Below, piece by piece: positions 44,116 to 52,750 of a DNA stretch of 64,000 nt. A model generated the notes under the pieces. The model was given only the letters and a program-made list of their open reading frames with translations, searched no databases and was not told the origin of the DNA. The first letter of the stretch is position 1. Each line of letters starts with the position of its first letter. The position numbers and the translations under genes are program-made. Source of the stretch: JBJXGE01 sp046154185 (GTDB lineage: Bacteria > Planctomycetota > UBA8108 > UBA1146 > JAJFFE01); assembly GCA_046154185.1 (NCBI GenBank), contig JBJXGE010000043.1:1-64000 (forward strand), in the 5' to 3' direction.

Positions 44116-44715
44116 TCAATGCGTACTTCTCGTGGAGTACACGACCGCCATTAGTAGCGCTACCCCGAGCGCCAAGCCCGAGTAGATCAACGATTGACCG
44201 GCAAACTGCATCACCGGTGCGGCGTTTCGGACTTGCCTCCGAGCAGGAATCCAACATGCGAGAGCGACAGCTAGAGATGAAATTCCCGCGGCGAGTAGCC
44301 AGACCTTTGCCCGCGGAAGCGACAGAAACTGCGCGAAGGTTGTCGCGCCGTTCGTCGACAGTCGGCGATCACTATAGATATCGGAATCGATGCCGGCGCC
44401 GCCCGGCAGGTCGTCGCGACCCAGCGAGTACACGATGGGTTGACTCTCGTCGGATGTCAGTCGAAACGGGTGACCCCAAGCATCAGGCACTGACTCACCG
44501 CCGCACGCGTCCTCGATCGACTGTGGACGCTGCCCCGATTTCGCCATGTATCGGTCGATCTCGCCTTGCAACCACGTGACATGGCGAAACCAATCAGCAT
44601 CACCATAGGCAAATGTGTCACCAAACTTCATCCAAACCACGACGACTTCCGTAGCAAACGTCGCGACGCCGGCTGCAAGACACATCGCAAAGATCGGCAA
44701 CTTGGTCCGCTTCAT
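44116..44715 (-). CDS. GspG-like membrane protein, paralogue 3 of 3
   Basis: The 199-residue protein begins MKRTKLPIFAMCLAAGVATF and carries the loop IVYSLGRDDLPGGAGIDSDI with two C-terminal helices. The region RYMAKSGQRPQSIEDACGGE matches the VKQTGRNPVSMEEALGG segment of paralogue 1. ATG at 44715 overlaps the stop of the upstream membrane protein gene as ATGA, so the four genes form one operon. Confidence 0.75.
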   Translation of the reverse strand: MKRTKLPIFAMCLAAGVATFATEVVVVWMKFGDTFAYGDADWFRHVTWLQGEIDRYMAKSGQRPQSIEDACGGESVPDAWGHPFRLTSDESQPIVYSLGRDDLPGGAGIDSDIYSDRRLSTNGATTFAQFLSLPRAKVWLLAAGISSLAVALACWIPARRQVRNAAPVMQFAGQSLIYSGLALGVALLMAVVYSTRSTH

Positions 44716-45176
44716 GGCTGCGCGCGCTCCGTTCGCATTCTCAGCGCCGAGCGATTCCAAACGATGACGGCGACGAGGCCGCCCACGCAGTAGTACATCA
44801 CATCCCACGGGTCGGCGAACGTGGTTCCGACGAGTGGGCCCCAGTTGGGGAGCACGATCTCGAAGGCCCAGGTCCAGATCAGAATCGCAATCGTGACTTC
44901 GAAGCCGCTCGGCGGCTCGTCACCGGGCCGAAAGCCCAAGCGACTCTGCACCCAAACCAACGGCGGCACCCAGAACGCGACGCAAATGAGGTCGTTCATG
45001 TGGTCATGCACGAAGCCGCTCGACCAGATTCGTTTGAGGACGAGTCGATTGACGAAATAAACCGTCAGTGCGATCAGAAACAGCGAGTCGCGAAGATAGC
45101 GAAACTTCGGTGGAGCGAAACACGTGTCCAAACGCACGCAGTCGGAATCATCGGTATCCAAACTCACTCGTCTCAC
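44712..45176 (-). CDS. Small polytopic membrane protein, VanZ/DUF2809-like
   Basis: The 154-residue protein has four predicted helices, with a conserved-looking HDHMNDLICVAFWVPPLVW and PNWGPLVGTTFADPWDVMYY. The overall pattern resembles VanZ-like and related small membrane proteins; the assignment is tentative. The GTG start (45176) lies inside the 101-bp direct repeat copy 2. It is the first gene of the four-gene operon with the GspG-like paralogues. Confidence 0.7.
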   Translation of the reverse strand: MRRVSLDTDDSDCVRLDTCFAPPKFRYLRDSLFLIALTVYFVNRLVLKRIWSSGFVHDHMNDLICVAFWVPPLVWVQSRLGFRPGDEPPSGFEVTIAILIWTWAFEIVLPNWGPLVGTTFADPWDVMYYCVGGLVAVIVWNRSALRMRTERAQP

Positions 45177-45244
45177 GTCCTACGCTCCAGACTTCGCCGA
45201 AGCATCGTCCTGTCCCTCACTCATTGACTTCCCGCCGGACTCGA
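45144..45244. repeat. 101-bp direct repeat, copy 2
   Basis: This is the second copy of the repeat at 42710-42810. It covers the upstream region and first ~11 codons of the small membrane protein gene starting at 45176. Confidence 0.88.
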
Positions 45245-45293
45245 TCGAGACTTCGCGCCTCATAACGACGACCCTCCCAATCAGGAGCTTGCC

Positions 45294-46403
45294 TTGACCA
45301 CTACCGCGACTGCCCCGGATGTGCGGCACGACCTGGAAGCCGCCAAGCGAGTCGCGCGGCGGTATCTCCACCTGCAAACTCACAACGCCGCGTTCGCGCG
45401 GGTGTGCACGCGCGCCAACACGCTACTCGCGATCGAGTGGCTCGGGCAGATCGTAGTGACGTTGGCAGTCGTGTATCTGTTGCAACCGTGGTGGCTCGCC
45501 GCGCTCGCGCTTGTGCCGTGGTTCATCTACTCGACTTTGGCGCTCGACAATATTGTCCACGCGACCAATCACTGGCCGGTGTTTCGTCGCGAAGCGTGGA
45601 ACGTCGCCTGGCGCGCGCTCGGAGTCTTGGTCTTTTGGTGTCCCCTCGAAGTGCGCTATCACCACTGGCAACATCACCGCGCGTACGACCTCGCCGATGA
45701 TCCGCAGACCTTGTTGCGCGCGATCTGCCGCCGCACGTTTTGGGGGCGTCGTATCGGCGTTTGCCGCTACCTCGCGATCGAAACGCTGCGCTCGGTCGTG
45801 TCGTTCTTGCCGTGGTCGAAGCACCCGGATTACATCCGTTCACTTCGGACCAAACGGCCCGCGCACTATTGGGAAATCGTCGTGAGTCGGTGGGCTTGCC
45901 TCGCATGGCTGGGCCTCCTCGGATACTTGGGTCTCGAACGAACGCTCTTCCTGCTGATACCCGGCAGCTTTCTCGTGTCGCCGCTTGCGAGTTTGCTCAT
46001 GAACTTGACGGACCACTTGCCAGCCGACCTTGCGCACCCGTTTCGACAAGCGACGTACGGCGAACCGAAGTCGCGCTTCGAGCGCGTCGTCTCCGCGCTC
46101 AATCACCAGACGGCGGCGACGCATCTCACACACCATCTTTTCCCGCAGGTGCACTTCGCGCACTGTCGCCGGCTCCAACGGCGCCTGCTCGCGAGTTTTC
46201 GCCGCCACGATGCGCCGCAGAGTCTCGTCCTCAACTCGATCCTGATCGGCAATCCCATCGCGCTTTACACGGTCTTGCGCACCGTGTTGCGCGGCGCCGT
46301 GCAAACAAAGCCGTGGGATGGCGTGCAGAGCGCGACGAGTACCGGCACGGTCGATGGCCTCGAGCCGTCGGCCGCATTGACCGCCCTGGCCGCTGTCGAT
46401 TGA
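45294..46403 (+). CDS. Membrane fatty acid desaturase/hydroxylase family protein
   Basis: The 369-residue protein has the three histidine boxes of membrane di-iron desaturases: HATNH (89-93), HHWQHH (123-128) and HLTHHLFP near residue 280, spaced between about four membrane helices. It should insert a double bond or hydroxyl in a lipid chain or related hydrophobic substrate, using oxygen and an electron donor. The TTG start at 45294 is supported by AGGAG seven nucleotides upstream. It is followed after 32 bp by an exported ankyrin-like protein. Confidence 0.9.
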   Translation: MTTTATAPDVRHDLEAAKRVARRYLHLQTHNAAFARVCTRANTLLAIEWLGQIVVTLAVVYLLQPWWLAALALVPWFIYSTLALDNIVHATNHWPVFRREAWNVAWRALGVLVFWCPLEVRYHHWQHHRAYDLADDPQTLLRAICRRTFWGRRIGVCRYLAIETLRSVVSFLPWSKHPDYIRSLRTKRPAHYWEIVVSRWACLAWLGLLGYLGLERTLFLLIPGSFLVSPLASLLMNLTDHLPADLAHPFRQATYGEPKSRFERVVSALNHQTAATHLTHHLFPQVHFAHCRRLQRRLLASFRRHDAPQSLVLNSILIGNPIALYTVLRTVLRGAVQTKPWDGVQSATSTGTVDGLEPSAALTALAAVD

Positions 46404-46435
46404 TTGTTCATCTCTCGCGAGAGGAGTCGCACCCG

Positions 46436-47269
46436 ATGTCGAACGTGTCGCGCCGAGGGTTTCTTGCCGGAGCACCGATCGCGGGCATCGGCGCTTTTTC
46501 ATTCGCAGGATTTTTGACGAGTCCGAGCCGCGCCGATGAGAAAGCCACGTCCACGCCCGCGACGATGTCGGCGCCGCCCAACTTCCCCTCGCACAATCCA
46601 GCGCTCGTCCAAGAAGTCGTCGGCCTCTCGCATCGCGATCTCGCGGGCGTGAAGAAATTCGTCGATCGCCAACCGGCGCTCGCGAAAGCATCGTGGGACT
46701 GGGGATTCGGTGATTGGGAAACCGCGCTCGGCGCGGCCTCACACGTCGGCAATCGCGAGATTGCGCGCTACTTGATGGAGCAAGGCGCGCGGCCCGATAT
46801 CTTCACGTTCGCAATGCTCGGCGATCTGGCGACGGTTACTGCCATGGTCGCTGGCTCGCCCGGCGTGCAGCGCATCCCGGGACCTCATGGCATTACGCTC
46901 CTCCAGCACGCGATCGCGGGCGGCGACGCCTCGAAGCCGGTCGTCGAGTTCTTGCGGACGCTCGGCGACGCCGACAACGGTCACGCCTCGCAGCCGCTCT
47001 CCGATGACGAACGACAAAAATACTTCGGCGTCTACGTGTTCGGCGCCGGCGCGGACGACCAAGTTGAAGTCAAAGCCGTTCGCAAGTTGGTCTCGATCGA
47101 GCGCCGCGGCGGCAGCCCGCGCAATCTCGTCGCACTCGGCGACCACGCCTTCCATCCGGTCGGCGCGCCGGCCGTGCGCATCCGCTTCACGATCGAAAAC
47201 GAGCGCGCGACCCGCGTCGAATTCTACGATCCGGATCTGATGCTCACGGCGATTCGCAAAGAGAACTAA
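46436..47269 (+). CDS. Tat-exported ankyrin-repeat-like protein
   Basis: The 277-residue protein has a twin-arginine signal (SRRGFLAG at 5-12, cut around residue 33). An ankyrin-like region follows at about 60-160, with ETALGAASHVGNREIARYLM and ARPDIFTFAMLGDLATVTAM. The last ~90 residues are a beta domain (DQVEVKAVRKLVSIERRGGS). It probably folds in the cytoplasm before export. ATG at 46436 follows GAGGAG. It lies 32 bp after the desaturase gene and may be cotranscribed. Confidence 0.82.
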   Translation: MSNVSRRGFLAGAPIAGIGAFSFAGFLTSPSRADEKATSTPATMSAPPNFPSHNPALVQEVVGLSHRDLAGVKKFVDRQPALAKASWDWGFGDWETALGAASHVGNREIARYLMEQGARPDIFTFAMLGDLATVTAMVAGSPGVQRIPGPHGITLLQHAIAGGDASKPVVEFLRTLGDADNGHASQPLSDDERQKYFGVYVFGAGADDQVEVKAVRKLVSIERRGGSPRNLVALGDHAFHPVGAPAVRIRFTIENERATRVEFYDPDLMLTAIRKEN

Positions 47270-47285
47270 TCTCTGCTGCGCGGAC

Positions 47286-49181
47286 TCAATCCTTCTTCGG
47301 TTTGATCAGGCCGTCGAGGAGACCCTTGGATTTTTCCTTGGCCTCCTCGAGCGCCTTCTCGGTGGCTTTCTCGAGTTCGCCTTTGGCCTTGTCCATGACC
47401 TGGTCCGTCGCTTTTTCGACTTCTTCGCGGGCGCGACCGACGAGCGCATCCGCGCCGGCTTTCTTGAGCGCGGCGGTGAGCGCGGTCTGGTCGATCACCG
47501 CGCGCGGGCGGGACCAAGTGCCGCGCACGCCGAGCGGCAATTCAAAGTTCTCGATCTTGCTCGAGAGCGGTTGACCGCCACTCGAGCCGGGCAGCGTGAT
47601 CGTGCTGTTGCGCAAGTTCACGAGCACATCCCAATTCAAAACATCGAGGTCGACCGGCGCGCTCGTGAAGCCAAGATCGATCGTGCCGCCCTTGAGCATC
47701 GGCTCGCCCTTGTTCTTGAGCTGCTTGCCGATCTCATCCGCGGAAATTCCGCGATACGCGAACGACAAGTGATTCGCCGCGGTTTTGAGCGCGACAGCGC
47801 CGAGTCGCGCTTCGGCATCGATCGTCTTGCCGCTCGACTCGAGCCGAAAGCGCGGAGCACCTTCGACGAGCCACGGCTGGGTCGAGACATTCTCGATGAC
47901 CAGGCGGAGCGTCTCGCCGGGTAGATCGCGCGACTTGAGCCCCTCGATCAAGATTTCGCGAATCAACACGGTCGGCGCTTCCTCGACGAGGTGCGAAGCC
48001 GAAACGCCGGTCCAGCCGTACTTTTTCACGTCCTCGCGCAAACGCTTCTTCAAGTCGGGAGCATCCGGCGCGCGCTTCGCTTGCTCGGCGCGCCGGCGCG
48101 CAAACTCGTCGAGGTAGTGCTTCACTTGCTGGAAGCGCTCGATCCAAACCTCCGCTTGTTGCAGATACTCCTCGATCGGCAAGTCCGAGATATTCGGGAG
48201 CGGCGCGGGTGGTGCGGGCGGCGGCGCTTCCTCAGGTGGCGGCCCGACCCGCACGCCGGGCGCCTTGCGTGTTTCACCGTGCAACGCGCCGCTCACGACG
48301 AGGCGATCGATCGCGAATCGACGCGTCAGAAGATCGCTCAAGCTCAGATTGCCTTCCAGCTGCGTCGCGCGAAACATATCGCGCTCGAGTCGCGCGGAGT
48401 CGGCCATCGCCAAGTTGAGGATACTCAGCTTGGCGTCGCCTGGTTGCAAATCCACTTCGTCGAGATCTACCGTGGCGCCGTTGAATTGCGCGAGTTGCTC
48501 GCGCACGGCCGACGTCAACAACGGCTTGCTGAAAAACCCTTGAAACAAATACAGCATTGTCAGCGTGAGCCCGGCGAAGACGACACCGAGCACGCGCACC
48601 GGGTTGCCGACTTTTTTGGCGGCAAGCTCCGCGTAAGTCTTCTTCCCAGTGCCACCGCCGACGAAGAGCCACAAGAGGAGCTTGACCCAGCGCTTGCTCG
48701 TCAGCCGTTTGAAACCCTCGGAGTTTTCTTCGAGCGCAGCCATCTTGCGGCGATACGCGCTCAGCGATTTCGTGACGAGCAGCGCCATGACGATCCCGAA
48801 GGCGAGTCCGAGCGCAAGGCAACCCGTCGTCGCATAGTAATGGAGTCCAAACCACGCGAGCACAGGCGTGTTGATGGCCGATTTGAAAATCCCCTGGGTC
48901 GGACCATCGAGCAAGAACTCGCCGACCGAGAACGCCACGGGCATGACCGCGAGCGACAGTAATTTTCCCGCGAGTCCGCACAGCGCGATCACGCCGAAGT
49001 TGGCGTTGAGAACCGCAACGAGCACGAACAGCACGAGCAACATGCCGGGCGAGTGAAGCAGCACACTGCCGTCCTTGTAACCGGGCAGAAAGCCCAACAA
49101 CGAACCCAGCACGCAAGCGGACGCGATCTGAAAAGGCGTCGCCTTGCCGCGCAGAATCTTGCCGATCTTCCGAATGAACAT
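47286..49181 (-). CDS. Large membrane protein fusing TIGR03546-like and TIGR03545-like regions
   Basis: The 631-residue protein starts with four or five membrane helices (SACVLGSLLGFLPG, LLVLFVLVAVLNANFGVIAL, SVGEFLLDGPTQGIFKSAIN), resembling uncharacterised family TIGR03546. After another helix near residue 215 comes a long extracytoplasmic region resembling TIGR03545/AsmA-like proteins (ATVDLDEVDLQPGDAKLSIL, a coiled stretch to ~400, then LRNSTITLPGSSG). As I recall, these two families are usually encoded as neighbours, so this looks like a gene fusion. The C-terminus is a Lys/Glu/Ala-rich helix. A role in envelope lipid transport is possible by analogy with AsmA. Confidence 0.72.
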   Translation of the reverse strand: MFIRKIGKILRGKATPFQIASACVLGSLLGFLPGYKDGSVLLHSPGMLLVLFVLVAVLNANFGVIALCGLAGKLLSLAVMPVAFSVGEFLLDGPTQGIFKSAINTPVLAWFGLHYYATTGCLALGLAFGIVMALLVTKSLSAYRRKMAALEENSEGFKRLTSKRWVKLLLWLFVGGGTGKKTYAELAAKKVGNPVRVLGVVFAGLTLTMLYLFQGFFSKPLLTSAVREQLAQFNGATVDLDEVDLQPGDAKLSILNLAMADSARLERDMFRATQLEGNLSLSDLLTRRFAIDRLVVSGALHGETRKAPGVRVGPPPEEAPPPAPPAPLPNISDLPIEEYLQQAEVWIERFQQVKHYLDEFARRRAEQAKRAPDAPDLKKRLREDVKKYGWTGVSASHLVEEAPTVLIREILIEGLKSRDLPGETLRLVIENVSTQPWLVEGAPRFRLESSGKTIDAEARLGAVALKTAANHLSFAYRGISADEIGKQLKNKGEPMLKGGTIDLGFTSAPVDLDVLNWDVLVNLRNSTITLPGSSGGQPLSSKIENFELPLGVRGTWSRPRAVIDQTALTAALKKAGADALVGRAREEVEKATDQVMDKAKGELEKATEKALEEAKEKSKGLLDGLIKPKKD

Positions 49182-49307
49182 CGATTGTTGTCTCCAAACT
49201 CGAATCGACCTATGGGACCAAACCAAACCACATTGGCAGGCGCGACTACTCTACCGGAAATCGCGCGAGCGCGTGCACGACAAAAAATCGCCGTCCGCGC
49301 GATTGCG

Positions 49308-50564
49308 TTACTTCTGAACCGGCAACGCCCGCGCGATTTCCTCGATGCTCTGTCCCAACACTCGCTCGGCGATCGGCGTCAACAACTCTGCGGGACCCTG
49401 CAAGTGCATCGTGCGGTGCACGTGCGTCATCGATTCCTGCGGCCTGAGCGCGGCCGCGGGCGAAGAAGTCTCGAGCTCATAGAAACCGCCGAGCGCGGCT
49501 GAGCCCGGGGTGAGCGGTCCATCGTTGTAGCTGTGGACGACGTCGCCAGCGAACGGCGCTTCCTGGATGCGCCACTCTGAGTTGACATACTCCGTTGCGC
49601 TCGGCGAGCGCGAGTATTGCACGATGGTCAGCAAGTCCTTCGCCGCGTCGTAGCTGCCGATCACGTCGAGCGCGTGCTCCGGTCCGACGCCGATCTTCCC
49701 GCGCTCACTGCCATCGGCGCGAAAATACGCGGCGCGCTCGCCGACCTTCAGACGGTCCGCCGCCACGCGGCCGAAGTAGTCGTCGTTCACGATGCGTTCG
49801 CCGGCGCGCGCTTTCTCACCGCTGAACGGCAACACGACCGTCACTTCACGACCCGGCTTGAACATGCCGAGGATCCAAATACACAGCAGACCACCCGACT
49901 TCGTCCAGGCAGTCTCCCCGCAGTTCGTGATGCGGTTTCTGGACTCGAACGCGACGAAGCGGAGGCGCGCGTCGAGCGAAATGCCGAACGCTTCACTCGC
50001 ATCCGCGCGGCTCAGAAGTCGCACCTCGCGCGCGATCTCGACATCAAAGCGCGTGCCAGCGTAATTGACGACGGACGCGCGGCGGCGCATCGAAATGCGT
50101 CGGCGATCCTGCGTGACGACTTCGAAGGGCTCCGTGTCGATGACGGCCGGTGCCTGCCAATGATCGACGTCAAACTGGTCGCCGGGTGCGAAAAACAACC
50201 CGAACTGCCCACCTTCGGGGCCGAGCCAAAAACGATCTTCGCCGCCAAACGCATTCATGTGCGGCACCAGCTCGCGCCGCGCGATGAACGCGTGATGAAC
50301 CCAGCCGTAACCGGGACTGCCGCCGTCAGACGCGCTCGTCATGACGCGACCCTGCCACGCTGGAACGACGATGGCCGCTGGCCCGGTGCGCGGATCGCCG
50401 AGCACCACCGCCTCGACGTAGCGGCTCAAGAATCTGACTTCATCATCGAATGTGGCGATCGCCGAGGGATCAGGCATCGAACGACAACTCGCAGCGCTCG
50501 CAACGAAAACGAGCAGCGTCGCCAGACGGAACGCTAGGACGACGAGAACAGAAATGACGTTCAT
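49308..50564 (-). CDS. DUF6786 family lipoprotein
   Basis: The 418-residue protein starts with a lipoprotein signal (LVFVASAASC; lipid-modified Cys about residue 27). The body is beta-rich with MNAFGGEDRFWLGPEGGQFG and the closing FYELETSSPAAALRPQESMT followed by a THVHRTMH segment, a pattern I associate with DUF6786. The HVHRTMH segment could bind a metal or sugar. Function is unknown; the fold may be galactose-mutarotase-like. It lies 21 bp behind lutC on the same strand and is probably part of that operon. Confidence 0.8.
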   Translation of the reverse strand: MNVISVLVVLAFRLATLLVFVASAASCRSMPDPSAIATFDDEVRFLSRYVEAVVLGDPRTGPAAIVVPAWQGRVMTSASDGGSPGYGWVHHAFIARRELVPHMNAFGGEDRFWLGPEGGQFGLFFAPGDQFDVDHWQAPAVIDTEPFEVVTQDRRRISMRRRASVVNYAGTRFDVEIAREVRLLSRADASEAFGISLDARLRFVAFESRNRITNCGETAWTKSGGLLCIWILGMFKPGREVTVVLPFSGEKARAGERIVNDDYFGRVAADRLKVGERAAYFRADGSERGKIGVGPEHALDVIGSYDAAKDLLTIVQYSRSPSATEYVNSEWRIQEAPFAGDVVHSYNDGPLTPGSAALGGFYELETSSPAAALRPQESMTHVHRTMHLQGPAELLTPIAERVLGQSIEEIARALPVQK

Positions 50565-50585
50565 ACGGCGCCGCTCCGCTCCTCC

Positions 50586-51281
50586 TCACGCATCCTCCAC
50601 GAGCAACACCTGCACGCTGTGCGGTCCATGCACACCCGTCACCAAGATGCCTTCGATATCCGCCGTCTTACTCGGCCCGGTGATGAAAACGACCGCGCTC
50701 GGCTGCACACGAAGCGCGGCAAGTTGTCGCAAACCGTCGATGAGATCGGGCACGACTTGCGACGCCAGGACGATCGCGACATGCACCGGCGGTACCAGCC
50801 AAGCGCCGCGGCTGCTCGATGCGCTCGACGCGACCACTAGTGTGCCGGTTTCGGCGATGGCCGAGAAGACCTCCGTGACGCCGACTTCGACCTCGAAATG
50901 TGCTTCGAGACCTGGGCTCGCGCGCCAATCGACGACCGCGCAAGCGGCCGACTCGAGCGCCGCCGCGATCTCGCCCGCGACGGCGGACTTGCCCGTACTT
51001 GTCGTGACGCGGTGCGCACTCGTCGTCGCGCGCAACACCGCGGCAAGAGCTACTGCGAGACTCGCACGCGATGTGCGTGCGAAGCGCATGCCGTTCTGAA
51101 GCGCGCGTTCCTCGAAGCGCGCGACCAGTGTGGCCCGCGGCGCGTCGGCGAGTTTGCGCACGAGTGATTCCTCGATGGCGGGTGCGATCGGCCGCGCGGC
51201 GACGACACCCGATCCGCCGGCAAGCGCGGAGCGGATGCGTGCAAAAAACTCGAGCTCGTCCGCGCCGCGTGTTGTGCTCAT
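50586..51281 (-). CDS. lutC: LutC/YkgG-type LUD domain protein
   Basis: The 231-residue LUD-domain protein has the family pattern GVTEVFSAIAETGTLVVASS followed by PPVHVAIVLASQVVPDL and the closing ITGPSKTADIEGILVTGVHG. LutC is the third subunit of the LutABC L-lactate oxidising complex. Its ATG (51281) overlaps the lutB stop by 4 bp, so translation is likely coupled. Confidence 0.92.
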   Translation of the reverse strand: MSTTRGADELEFFARIRSALAGGSGVVAARPIAPAIEESLVRKLADAPRATLVARFEERALQNGMRFARTSRASLAVALAAVLRATTSAHRVTTSTGKSAVAGEIAAALESAACAVVDWRASPGLEAHFEVEVGVTEVFSAIAETGTLVVASSASSSRGAWLVPPVHVAIVLASQVVPDLIDGLRQLAALRVQPSAVVFITGPSKTADIEGILVTGVHGPHSVQVLLVEDA

Positions 51282-52750
51282 GGCTCCCCCTCCGGCGCCG
51301 TGGTCGGCGCCGCGCGGCGCGCGTGCCACCACGCACGGAATCCTTCGGGCGCGGGCCCCGGCAAATCGCGCACGGCCAACAGCTCCGGCGGAAATCCGGG
51401 CGCCGCGCTGACCCAACCGCGCGCAGGACCCGTTGCGATCGCACGCCCGAGCAACGATTGCGCTCGCAACGCGAAGCGAAACAATCGCGGTCGCACGAGC
51501 ACCGCCGACCACAGACGAAACGCCGCGCGCGTCCGCGCCGACACGATGCGCCGCTCGACCGCGCGTTGTCGATGGCGGATCAAGTGTTTTGGAATATCGA
51601 TCGCCACGGGACACGCGTCATAGCACGCGCCGCACAACGAACTCGCCTGCGGCAGGTCGGGATAGTTCTCGAGCCCTTTGAGGAGCGGCGTGAGGACGGC
51701 GCCGATGGGTCCCGAATACACCGCACCGTACGCATGGCCGCCACCCACTTTGCGAAATACGGGGCACGCATTGAGGCACGCGCCGCAACGAATACAACTC
51801 AAGAGCTCGCGCGATTCCCGCTCGAGCACTCGCGTGCGTCCATTATCGACCAGCACGATGTGCATCTGCTCGGGGCCATCGTGTTCGTCGGCGCGACGCG
51901 GTCCAGTCAAGAACGTGGTGTAAACCGTGAGGTCCTGCCCGGTCGAGCTGCGCGCCAGCATCTTGAGAAACACGCCGAGGTGGTCGAGTTGCGCGACCAC
52001 CTTCTCGACGCCAGCCAGCACGATGTGAATGCGGGGCGCACTCACGCACAAATCTCCGTTGCCCTCGTTCGTGCAAATGACGACCGTTCCGGTTTCGGCG
52101 ATCAGGAAATTCGCGCCGCTCACGCCGAGATCGGCGCGCCGGTACTTCTCGCGCAAGTAGGCGCGCGCGATGCGCGTGAGTTGTTGGGGATCTTCGGTGT
52201 ACGGCGCGCCGAGCTCGCGCACGAAGGCGCGCGCGACATCGACGCGATTCTTGTGGATGAGCGGCGTGACGATATGCGAGGGCGCGTCGCCATCGAGCTG
52301 CACGATGAACTCGCCGAGATCAGTTTCGAGCGTCTTGACATCGACGGCCGCCAGCGCCGCGACGAGTTCAATCTCCTCCGTCACCATCGACTTGGCTTTG
52401 ACGCAGGTCCGCGCTCCTGTCGCGCGCGCGATCTCGACGCACACGGCGTTCGCGGCGGCGGCGTCGCGTGCGAAGTGCACGATGGCCCCGGCCGCGCGCG
52501 CCGCCGCGACAAAGCGCGGCAAGTAATAGTCGAGATGATCGAGGGCGTGGCGCCGAAGCGCACCCGCGTGATGGCGCACGGCGTCGGTGTCGCCGCCGAA
52601 TTTTGCCGTGCAGGAGGCGATGCGGCCGCGGTCTTTCCGCACCGTCGCGGTCTGAATCGCGTGCATCAGCCGCGGATCGCGCGCGGCGCGCGCGGCGCGC
52701 GCCTTCATGTCGAACGGCAAGTCCGGGTGCAAGAGGCGTTCGCTCGTCAA
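51278..52750 (-). CDS. lutB: LutB iron-sulfur subunit of lactate oxidase complex
   Basis: The 490-residue protein has an N-terminal LUD domain with VSGANFLIAETGTVVICTNE (210-229) and two ferredoxin-type clusters, CIRCGACLNACP (319-330) and CGACYDACP (373-381). It should pass electrons from lactate oxidation to the quinone pool, with LutA and LutC. The TTG start (52750) overlaps the lutA stop as TTGA. A Pro-rich tail at the end is also found in relatives. Confidence 0.94.
   Translation of the reverse strand: MTSERLLHPDLPFDMKARAARAARDPRLMHAIQTATVRKDRGRIASCTAKFGGDTDAVRHHAGALRRHALDHLDYYLPRFVAAARAAGAIVHFARDAAAANAVCVEIARATGARTCVKAKSMVTEEIELVAALAAVDVKTLETDLGEFIVQLDGDAPSHIVTPLIHKNRVDVARAFVRELGAPYTEDPQQLTRIARAYLREKYRRADLGVSGANFLIAETGTVVICTNEGNGDLCVSAPRIHIVLAGVEKVVAQLDHLGVFLKMLARSSTGQDLTVYTTFLTGPRRADEHDGPEQMHIVLVDNGRTRVLERESRELLSCIRCGACLNACPVFRKVGGGHAYGAVYSGPIGAVLTPLLKGLENYPDLPQASSLCGACYDACPVAIDIPKHLIRHRQRAVERRIVSARTRAAFRLWSAVLVRPRLFRFALRAQSLLGRAIATGPARGWVSAAPGFPPELLAVRDLPGPAPEGFRAWWHARRAAPTTAPEGEP

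Noticed and set aside
42813..44715. Type II secretion pseudopilin operon
   Set aside because: The loop motif is GspG-like, but there is no prepilin cleavage site, two extra helices are present, and no other secretion genes are near.
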